DNA of 8,124 nt from Oceanospirillales bacterium (lineage in GTDB: Bacteria > Pseudomonadota > Gammaproteobacteria > Xanthomonadales > SZUA-36). The notes below the pieces were generated by a model. That model was not told where the DNA came from, searched no databases, and saw only the letters and a program-made list of their open reading frames with translations. The DNA is taken from positions 1-8,124 of the forward strand of contig QIKG01000226.1 of the NCBI GenBank assembly GCA_003232965.1. Reading direction: 5' to 3'. The position numbers were made by a program, and so were the translations under genes. Positions 1 to 6,598 of this stretch are shown here, piece by piece. The number at the start of each line of letters is the position of its first letter. The first letter of the stretch is position 1.

Positions 1-3000
1 GTGCAAACGCTACAAGGATTACAGCTCGACACAACACTCCCTATGAACTATATATCAGGTAGCTATCTCACGGGTGGCGCGGATACTCAGTTTGATGCGC
101 AATCTTGTGGTAGTTTTTCAACGTCATCTGCGACTGCCGCAGAAGCCATCGTAACTCCAGATCGTAAAGCCATGTTGCTATCAACTGCTGATGATCTCTT
201 GATGGATTATGGGTCACCACAAACCACAGTATCGGTTGTACCGCTTCTGGATAATGAACCTTATCCAGAAGAAGGGATAGAGTACACCGTATGGGGATCG
301 AACGACCCCGATGCGGTTTTTCCAATTGGATGGCAATTGGCGACTCTGATCACAATTTACAATCAAGGTTTTACTGATGACCCAAGTTGTACATCCACTG
401 AAACCGATGACTTTGCAGGTCTTTATACTTTTGGCCTTGAAAGTTTTCGCTATGTGCGAGTCAGAGCCAATTCGTCAATTACACTCTTTAGTGATCCTTC
501 GCATACAACTTGGAGCAGTACAGAAGATAACGGCGGGGAACCCGGCTGGCAATCTGATGAAGCTGAACTCGATAGTGTCGTCGCGATGGTTTGTGATACG
601 CCTCCCGTTGCCAATGCCGGCCCGGATCTTCTAGGTTTGGTCGGAGATACCATGCTGTTTGATGCTTCGCAATCTCAAGGTAATATTCAAATCTACGGTT
701 GGGATATCGATGGCGATAAAACAATTGATCTGACCGGTGCGAACCCGCAATGGAGCTTCGCCTCTGAGTTTGACCGTGACGTCACGCTGATGGTTGTTAA
801 TGACCAGGGCTGTGTGGGTACGGATCAAGTCCGTGTTACCGTTGGTTTGGACATACCCAAACCTGATTTAACCGTCACCTTTGTTAATTCGGCCGAACTG
901 AGCACCGATATTCAATCACTTCAGAGTACAGGCACCGTCAAAGTGACGGTGGCCAACGTGGGTAATGCTCCCGCTTTTCAACCGGCAAACATTATAGTTT
1001 TTGATGACAGTAATAACGATGAAAAATTTGACCCCTCAGTAGACACCGTGTTGGGTACCACGCTCATTCCTGCAGGACTGGAGCGTAATGCAAGCCGCAC
1101 TTTTTCCATACCGATCAGTGGTGTGGTTTCATTCAGAGGAAACCGAGTTTTCGCCTTTGTGGATTCTGAAAATCAGGTTATTGAGCAAAATGAAACAAAT
1201 AATATAAATTTGGGTTACGGCCAATGCGAGAGTAGTAATCAATCCTGCATTATAATTCAAGATGATTTTAATGACGGTGATGATATGGGATGGACCAATG
1301 TGCGAAGCCCGAATGGTTCACTGGGTTCATGGCAAGTAGTTAATGGCGAATATGTTACCAATTTTGGTGGCGGAGTATGGAACGGTGATACGGTATGGAC
1401 AGATTACACCGCCCAAGTTGACCTGCGATTTCCTAGTGGTGCTTATAACGATGCTGGGTTGTTATTTCGCTACCAAGACCCTGATAACTGGTATCAGTTC
1501 AGGATTCAAAACGGCTTGATTCGTATTGTTTCAATTATAGACGGGCAGGTTAACGCTAGTTTGCGTGCTGATTCTATAAGCATCAATACCGATACTTGGT
1601 ATACCTTAAAAGTTGTAGTGGTTGGTGATCGAGTAAAAGCCTATATTGATGGTTCTCTGGTTTTTGACTATACAGGGTTGCAGCTCTCCTATGGCGCAGC
1701 AGGCATGATGACGGATGGCGTATTAGTGCATTATGACAACTTCGTGGTGCATCGATGTGGTCTGTCAACGCCAGAGGGTGTTCATGAATTGCTGAAACCC
1801 TTTGTTTTGAACGAATGGAGTGCGCAAGCCATTCCTGGTACCGGGGTAACGGATTTACCCTGGTCTGTAGATTCTACTGAAGGCTTGGTTACCCATACTA
1901 ATGGTTCTAGCAGCTCGGTTTTTGTGAGCGATACAACGCAGAACAACCTCCATCTGCGAGGGTCGTTCTATGTTGATAATGATGTTGATGACCAGCAACT
2001 CGGTTTGGTCTTTGGTTTTCAAGACACTGCCCGGCATTATCGTTTTACTTGGGAGAATGGGCAACTAAGCGGAACACCAGGTATGCGCTTAAGTGTGATT
2101 AATAGTGATAATGTCGCCAATCCCTATGCTGATGCCACAACGTTGTTCTCCAATGGCCTACCTTGGCAACCCTTTACTTTATACAATTATGAACTATCGC
2201 ATTTCGATGGTTTAATTAATATTACAATCTCCCGACTGGGTGAAATTTTGGAATCGATATCAATATTTGATGATCGTTTTACCTCAGGAAAATTTGGCTT
2301 TTATAACCAGGCCTTATCGGGTGTAGAATATACCGGTTCGGATGTCTTGACATTTGATTACAGTCAACCTGACCTGTCGGTTTCCCTGTTGGAAATATCC
2401 AGTACAACACAGACAATTCGTGCCCGAGTGGGTAACGGCGGTGGACTTTCCAGTCCAGACGGAGTACTTGTCTCCTTTTATGAGGGGGATCCAGATACGG
2501 ACGGCACCGTGATTGATACGGTGTTTTTGCCCTCATTGGCACCCGGTGCGTATCAAGATGTCTCTATCTCGCTGCCCATTCTCAGTGGCAATGCGGATAT
2601 TGTTGTCGTTGCCGATGCGGGTTCTACTCTGACTGAGTGTAATGAGAGTAACAACAGAGCAAGTTTGCCTGTACTGCCCCAAATTACGACTGCCTCTTTA
2701 CTCATTAACACAGATGCACCCGCATACGGATCAAATGATGCGGTTCTGCTTCAAGCTACAATCAGCAATCCGGGAGCACTTCCGGGTGAGTTTGAAGTTA
2801 TTTTTCAGATTGAAGATAATCAAGGCAACGTTATAACAACATTCGGCCCAATTAATACGGGTGTAATCGTGGGTAATGGCACCACTACGCTTAATGAAAG
2901 TTGGGCCACAGACTCGTTTTTGGCCGGAACCTACCTTTTGCGAGGAATTATCTATGGGCTGGGTGGCAGCGAACTGAATTCAGCGACGAGTTCTTTTGAT

Positions 3001-4830
3001 ATCCTCGCCGCCCCGGTGGATGACCCTTCATCTCCTATTGCCAGTTTACGTATCACAACGGATCAGGCCCGTTACCATATCGATAGCCTTGTTAATATTA
3101 CAGGTCTCATTAACAACCTTGCCAGCAACGCCTCCATCGACAATGCCAGCATTAGTCTTATTGTTACTGATCCCGCTGGCATTATTCTGACAAGCGAAAC
3201 AATTCAGTTGAACCAACTCGTAGCGGGCGCCTTACGTGAAACTTCAGCACCTATAATTCTACAAAATGCAAGGGCAGGCAGTTACACCGTGCAAGGTGCA
3301 TTACGTGTTGCGAATGTTGTCCTGGCAACAGGCTCAACCGCCTTTACCGTAGTAGAAAACAGATTAATTTCACTGGAGGGCTTTGTCGTAGCAGAATACG
3401 AAGAAATAGAAATAAGTTCTCCTCAGCAGTGTACCGATACGCTCAGCAATAACAGTGCAACGCCAATAATCGGCTTATCTGTTCGCAAAATAGTCGTAGA
3501 TATTGCCAATGGAATTGAAATAGTCCGTGAAGAGCTGTTGCTGGATATCGCAGCCAACCAGGATCAGATCAACATAAGAAGCCTCTCAACGACAGGCCTT
3601 TTTGCAGGAAATTACGCTTGTGTATTACAGGCGGAAGTGAACGGACAATTCGAAACATTCGGTTATGCTGCCTTCAAAGTGCTGGATACTCAAACCCCTC
3701 CCCCAGTTCAAATAGACACCACCCTGGAGTCCGACGATGGCCTGCGCCTGCTGGTATTGCTGGATGCATCGACAGCCTGTCACGGCGATCAACATGAAGA
3801 AGACGACAATCACAAGCATAAAAAACATAAGCAGAAATACAACCATAAATACGGACACAAACATAAACACCACAAACCGCACCATAATTGTACTCGCACG
3901 GATGGCGAGCCTCATGGCCCCAAGAATGCACCTTTGCTGACGACGCAAAGCCGCAAGTTGGCCAATCTTCTGGCGGAACAAAACGTCTCCTATACACTCG
4001 TTACCAAGGCCGATGCGTTTACCCGTGAGCTACGCAGTGGCAGCTACACCGCCTACGCTCTGTTTGCCGAGCACGTTAAACTCAAAAAATTAGTACTGCA
4101 AGAGCTGCGCGAAGCCGTGTATCGAGGCGAAGGACTGTTGGTCGCCGGCCTTCATAATCATCGTTACAACAAGCTGGATGAGGTACTGGGCATCAAAATC
4201 AAAGGCCAGCTCGCCGCGCCAAGTATTGTGGCCATTACCGGCTCTGATCTCTACGCAGATGGCAACGCCGCCTTCTCACTCACCGATAAAGTCAGTCGTC
4301 TCACACTTAAAGGAGCCGAAATCGTTGCACTTTATCCCGATATTTCGGATTGTAAAAACGACGATGACCCTCATCATAAAGCGCATAACAAAAAGCATCA
4401 TAAAAAGAAGAAGCATCATAGCGCTTGTCAAAATAAAGCCATCGCCGTAACTCGCCATGCCTTCGGACAAGGGCGCAGTGTTACCATAGGCTTTGATCTG
4501 TTGCTGCAAATGACAACGGACAATGCCGACCCTCGCCTGGTACAACTGCTGGCCGAGGCCCTCAGCGACATTCAACCGTCACATCGTGATTCCCTGGTTC
4601 AAACTCCGGCTCTTATTCGCCTGAACCTCAGCAATGTTGGTCTTACCACTCCCGGTCGCGCCCTGATTACGCTGCCTCTGGACAGCCTTGTGCTGGATGC
4701 CGGTCTTGCTCAACAACAGCTTGACGGTAGCCTTATCTGGCCTTTCATACTGAATGAGGGTGAAACCCAAACACTAGACTTGTGGCTGCAACTGCCCCCT
4801 CAGGCTGGCCCTGCTCCAAACCGGCATTGA
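1..4830 (+). CDS. Giant modular exported protein (PKD, CARDB, LamG-like, Ig-like, Rossmann/GATase-like); probably 5'-partial and 3'-frameshifted
   Basis: Reads 1609 codons from a GTG at base 1, which may just be an internal Val: the content is extracellular in style, yet no signal peptide is present, so the gene probably starts upstream. Domains by residue, from pattern recognition: 1-198 beta-rich region (GSNDP, FRYVRVRA), family not recognised; 199-281 PKD-like (PPVANAGPD, WDIDGD); 288-405 CARDB-like with an acidic, calcium-site-like insert (DDSNNDEKFD) and closing ETNN; 418-586 LamG/concanavalin-like (GLLFRYQDPDNWYQFRI); 591-787 thrombospondin-C-like (LGLVFGFQDTARHYRFTW); 789-892 second CARDB-like (YEGDPDTDGT, ESNN); 896-1012, 1013-1120 and 1121-1230 three Ig-like repeats; 1247-1530 Rossmann/GATase-like (RLLVLLDAS, GEGLLVAGLHN, GQGRSVTIGFDLL) with two His/Lys-rich loops; 1535-1599 Ig-like. 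The last ten codons are out of frame; the native tail lies in frame 2 to 5137, giving about 1711 residues. A structural, adhesive or scaffold role outside the cytoplasm is inferred; no enzyme activity can be assigned. Confidence 0.85.
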   Translation: MQTLQGLQLDTTLPMNYISGSYLTGGADTQFDAQSCGSFSTSSATAAEAIVTPDRKAMLLSTADDLLMDYGSPQTTVSVVPLLDNEPYPEEGIEYTVWGSNDPDAVFPIGWQLATLITIYNQGFTDDPSCTSTETDDFAGLYTFGLESFRYVRVRANSSITLFSDPSHTTWSSTEDNGGEPGWQSDEAELDSVVAMVCDTPPVANAGPDLLGLVGDTMLFDASQSQGNIQIYGWDIDGDKTIDLTGANPQWSFASEFDRDVTLMVVNDQGCVGTDQVRVTVGLDIPKPDLTVTFVNSAELSTDIQSLQSTGTVKVTVANVGNAPAFQPANIIVFDDSNNDEKFDPSVDTVLGTTLIPAGLERNASRTFSIPISGVVSFRGNRVFAFVDSENQVIEQNETNNINLGYGQCESSNQSCIIIQDDFNDGDDMGWTNVRSPNGSLGSWQVVNGEYVTNFGGGVWNGDTVWTDYTAQVDLRFPSGAYNDAGLLFRYQDPDNWYQFRIQNGLIRIVSIIDGQVNASLRADSISINTDTWYTLKVVVVGDRVKAYIDGSLVFDYTGLQLSYGAAGMMTDGVLVHYDNFVVHRCGLSTPEGVHELLKPFVLNEWSAQAIPGTGVTDLPWSVDSTEGLVTHTNGSSSSVFVSDTTQNNLHLRGSFYVDNDVDDQQLGLVFGFQDTARHYRFTWENGQLSGTPGMRLSVINSDNVANPYADATTLFSNGLPWQPFTLYNYELSHFDGLINITISRLGEILESISIFDDRFTSGKFGFYNQALSGVEYTGSDVLTFDYSQPDLSVSLLEISSTTQTIRARVGNGGGLSSPDGVLVSFYEGDPDTDGTVIDTVFLPSLAPGAYQDVSISLPILSGNADIVVVADAGSTLTECNESNNRASLPVLPQITTASLLINTDAPAYGSNDAVLLQATISNPGALPGEFEVIFQIEDNQGNVITTFGPINTGVIVGNGTTTLNESWATDSFLAGTYLLRGIIYGLGGSELNSATSSFDILAAPVDDPSSPIASLRITTDQARYHIDSLVNITGLINNLASNASIDNASISLIVTDPAGIILTSETIQLNQLVAGALRETSAPIILQNARAGSYTVQGALRVANVVLATGSTAFTVVENRLISLEGFVVAEYEEIEISSPQQCTDTLSNNSATPIIGLSVRKIVVDIANGIEIVREELLLDIAANQDQINIRSLSTTGLFAGNYACVLQAEVNGQFETFGYAAFKVLDTQTPPPVQIDTTLESDDGLRLLVLLDASTACHGDQHEEDDNHKHKKHKQKYNHKYGHKHKHHKPHHNCTRTDGEPHGPKNAPLLTTQSRKLANLLAEQNVSYTLVTKADAFTRELRSGSYTAYALFAEHVKLKKLVLQELREAVYRGEGLLVAGLHNHRYNKLDEVLGIKIKGQLAAPSIVAITGSDLYADGNAAFSLTDKVSRLTLKGAEIVALYPDISDCKNDDDPHHKAHNKKHHKKKKHHSACQNKAIAVTRHAFGQGRSVTIGFDLLLQMTTDNADPRLVQLLAEALSDIQPSHRDSLVQTPALIRLNLSNVGLTTPGRALITLPLDSLVLDAGLAQQQLDGSLIWPFILNEGETQTLDLWLQLPPQAGPAPNRH
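3778..3891 (+). other. First cysteine-bracketed His/Lys-rich loop in the Rossmann-like domain
   Basis: Codes for residues 1260-1297 of the first protein. It opens with Cys1260 and closes with Cys1297; the 36 residues between contain 12 His and 9 Lys plus an acidic patch (HEEDDNH). It follows directly on the first predicted beta strand (LRLLVLLDAS) of a GATase/Rossmann-like fold, so it looks like a long loop inserted at a strand end. In an exported protein the two Cys could form a disulfide, and the His could bind Zn, Ni or Cu. Metal binding and disulfide formation are inferences. Confidence 0.7.
4351..4428 (+). other. Second cysteine-bracketed His/Lys-rich loop in the same domain
   Basis: Codes for residues 1451-1476 of the first protein, from Cys1451 to Cys1476, with 7 His and 8 Lys in the 24 residues between them and an acidic start (KNDDDPHH). 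It interrupts the same Rossmann-like domain between the strand EIVALYPDIS and the strand AIAVTRHAFGQG. The order Cys, acidic residues, His/Lys tract, Cys repeats that of the first loop, although the sequences do not align well, so convergence or low-complexity expansion is as likely as duplication. Confidence 0.7.
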
Positions 4831-5137
4831 TCCAGACTGGAATGATCATGACAATCCGTTATTAACGCTGACGCTGACAGCGGCCCCCACCTTGGCCGAG
4901 GTCGCCGACCTTCTGGAAGCCCTGAAAGATCAGGACAAGCACTACAAAAAGGCTTTGAAAAAGGTACAAAAAGCACAGCATTACCTGGATGAGGGCAAAA
5001 CGATCAAAGCCCTCAAAGAAAGCCTCAAAGCTGCCCAGGTGTTGGCCAAGCTCAGTCGTGCCAATAACCGTAACGAAGCCGCACAAATCAGAGTCCAACT
5101 GGCCCAGGCCATTCGCACCATAGAGCGGCAGTTGTAA
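4799..5137 (+). pseudogene. Out-of-frame C-terminal tail of the giant modular protein
   Basis: Frame 2 continues the coding sense of the upstream gene past its stop at 4830. Removing one C from the five-C run at 4795-4799 gives LQLPLRLALLQTGIDPDW and then 100 more residues to TAA at 5135-5137. The tail first finishes the last beta domain (PLLTLTLTAAPT) and then becomes a charged helical hairpin rich in Lys and Gln (DLLEALKDQDKHYKKALKK, later QIRVQLAQAIRTIERQL). As a separate gene it would need the TTG at 4892, which has no convincing ribosome binding site, so I read it as the severed end of the same gene. Sequencing error, true mutation and +1 frameshifting at CCC-CCT-CAG are all possible; the first two are more usual. 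Confidence 0.72.
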
Positions 5138-5201
5138 TGACTATGATAAGTAAGCTTGCTCATGTTATCGCGCAATACACCCGATAAGCCAAGATAAGAA
5201 T

Positions 5202-5205
5202 AGGG
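5202..5205 (+). promoter_or_regulatory. Probable Shine-Dalgarno (AGGG) for the transglutaminase-like gene
   Basis: AGGG ends seven bases before the ATG at 5213, a normal distance, and supports that start. It lies in the 75-base gap (5138-5212) between the two genes. The gap also holds three GATAAG copies (5145, 5183, 5193) and a TATGAT at 5142 that resembles a -10 box but has no good -35 partner. With no terminator visible, readthrough from the upstream gene is the simplest view. Confidence 0.45.
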
Positions 5206-5212
5206 CCGATTA

Positions 5213-6598
5213 ATGAAAAATAATACCGTACTCACCGCATTACAACGTCGCCAAACTTTTTTGCGCGGCATAGCCGCCATTGTGCTGGTGACCTTCACTT
5301 GTTTGATCATGGAGTCCACTGCGGTGGCCGCCCGAGTGGCCATTGAAGAACAGCAGACCACCACGCATTCAAAAGCCGCACACAGCGGCGATGAAAGAAA
5401 ATTTACCGCCGCCATACAAAATATAGAAGCGACACTGAACAAATTACAAAGCCAGCTCGATCAGGGGAAATCGGGAAAAAAAGAAAAAAAAGAACTCAAA
5501 ACGCTCAAAAAAACCATTAAAAAACTGAATAAAACCGTCACCCGAAACTTTAAAATCATAGCGAAAGATCTCAAGAAAAAAGGCCTCAGTAAAACGATTT
5601 TGCAACGCCATACGGATATGGTAAATAACTATAGAAACGAACTGGCAACACTGCTATCCAATCTGGATAACGTAGAGCACGCTAAAGATAAGAAAGACAG
5701 GAAAAAGGCGCTGACGCAGGCAAAAAAACATCTAGAAAGCAAAAAACACCAACGCGCCCATCAGCATAACGACCCTCATGACTTGGGTCATAAAAGCCAT
5801 AAATCCGATCACAAAAACAAACCAAAACAAAGCAAAAAAGAATTCACTCAGGCCGGATTATTTGACACACCTTATACCCAACTGGCCGCTCACGGGAACT
5901 TTACTTTCGACCAACTTCCCATGGCCTCCGATCCTGCTTACCTTGCTTCCACCCCTGAAATCAGCCTCAGTGCGGTGATACAAGACCAGGCAACGGCGCT
6001 CAATCACGACCCCGTTAAGATCTACCACTGGGTACGCAACAACATCGAATGGTTACCCAGTTGGGGAGCCATGCAAGCGGCGGATTTAACGCTAAGCAGC
6101 CAACGCGGTAACAGCATGGACATAGCCAGCTTAACCATTGCACTGTTACGTGCCTCGGGCATTCCGTCTCGTTATGTTCACGGCACCATCGAAATAAATA
6201 AGGATCAATTTATCAACTGGACGGGTGATTTTGCATCAATAGAAGCCGCTCAAGAATTCGCCAGCGTCGGCGGCATTCCTACCACCAGCGTCATTAGTGG
6301 GGGTCAAGTCACAAAAATGCGCATTGAACATCTCTGGGTCGAAGCGGCGATTGATTATCTGCCCTCACGCGCAGTTGGGTACAAATGGATCCGAGCTACA
6401 AACAATATGAATATCAGCAAGGTCTGGATGCGATCGCCCTGTCAGGACTCGATCCCGAACAGCTCGCTCTGGATTTCACCAACAGTGGTACCATTAACGA
6501 GGCAGAAGGCTGGGTCACCGGCTTTGATCCCACCATTTTACAAAACGCCCAGACCCAGGCACAAACCGCACTGGAAGACCACATCACCAACAACATGA
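5213..6598 (+). CDS. Exported transglutaminase-like protein, N-terminal part (frameshifted)
   Basis: The ATG follows AGGG and opens a clear signal peptide: basic residues R12, R13 and R18, hydrophobic core about 19-33, likely cleavage after AVA or VAA at 39-40. Residues 51-170 are a Lys-rich coiled coil; 173-200 a His-rich linker; about 235-387 a transglutaminase-like domain (VKIYHWVRNNIEW; QRGNSMDIASLTIALLRASG; IPSRYVHGTIEI; IEHLWVEAAIDYLPSR). The motif position that carries the catalytic Cys in active transglutaminases is Ser301, while His373 is kept. From memory, this proteobacterial family often lacks the Cys (GNA or GNS), so a non-catalytic or altered role is likely. From residue 388 on the frame is wrong: the last 74 residues are not native, and the true sequence resumes in frame 1 at about 6376 (WVQMDPSYKQY), which carries the triad Asp. 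The intact gene would run from 5213 past the window end. It lies 75 bases after the giant modular gene, probably in the same operon. Confidence 0.8.
   Translation: MKNNTVLTALQRRQTFLRGIAAIVLVTFTCLIMESTAVAARVAIEEQQTTTHSKAAHSGDERKFTAAIQNIEATLNKLQSQLDQGKSGKKEKKELKTLKKTIKKLNKTVTRNFKIIAKDLKKKGLSKTILQRHTDMVNNYRNELATLLSNLDNVEHAKDKKDRKKALTQAKKHLESKKHQRAHQHNDPHDLGHKSHKSDHKNKPKQSKKEFTQAGLFDTPYTQLAAHGNFTFDQLPMASDPAYLASTPEISLSAVIQDQATALNHDPVKIYHWVRNNIEWLPSWGAMQAADLTLSSQRGNSMDIASLTIALLRASGIPSRYVHGTIEINKDQFINWTGDFASIEAAQEFASVGGIPTTSVISGGQVTKMRIEHLWVEAAIDYLPSRAVGYKWIRATNNMNISKVWMRSPCQDSIPNSSLWISPTVVPLTRQKAGSPALIPPFYKTPRPRHKPHWKTTSPTT
5729..5812 (+). other. His-rich linker between coiled coil and transglutaminase-like domain
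   Basis: Codes for residues 173-200 of the second protein, with 9 His in 28 residues in a setting of Lys, Asp and Asn (HQRAHQHNDPHD, GHKSHKSDH). Unlike the two loops in the upstream protein it has no bracketing Cys. It separates the Lys-rich helical region from the folded domain and may be a flexible spacer, a metal-binding segment, or both. Confidence 0.65.

Noticed and set aside
1003..1044. Acidic DDSNNDEKFD insert as a novel calcium site
   Set aside because: Acidic inserts of this kind are, as I recall, common in CARDB-type domains, so it is expected rather than new.
3625..3997. Minus-strand open frames encoding a very hydrophobic, membrane-like protein
   Set aside because: They are antisense to the His/Lys-rich loop: CAT, CAC and AAA codons read backwards give Met, Val, Phe and Leu. 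No ribosome binding site or family resemblance is visible, and the + strand reading is clearly real.
4276..4575. Second minus-strand hydrophobic open frame
   Set aside because: Same artefact, opposite the second His/Lys-rich loop.
4892..5137. Small stand-alone gene for a Lys-rich helical protein
   Set aside because: It would start at TTG without a convincing ribosome binding site, and frame 2 is coding-like well upstream of it (PLLTLTLTAAPT), so it is better read as the tail of the preceding gene.
5145..5169. Possible hairpin GATAA...TTATC between the genes, considered as a terminator
   Set aside because: The five-base outer stem is interrupted by an unpaired internal loop, the inner AGC/GCT pair would close on two bases, and no T run follows. 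The AAGCTT within it is a chance palindrome.
6374..6598. Frame-2 end of the transglutaminase-like protein as a real C-terminus
   Set aside because: The 74 residues are Pro/Thr/Lys-rich with no fold signal, while frame 1 over the same bases gives family-like sequence (MDPSYKQYEYQQGLD) that stays open to the window end.
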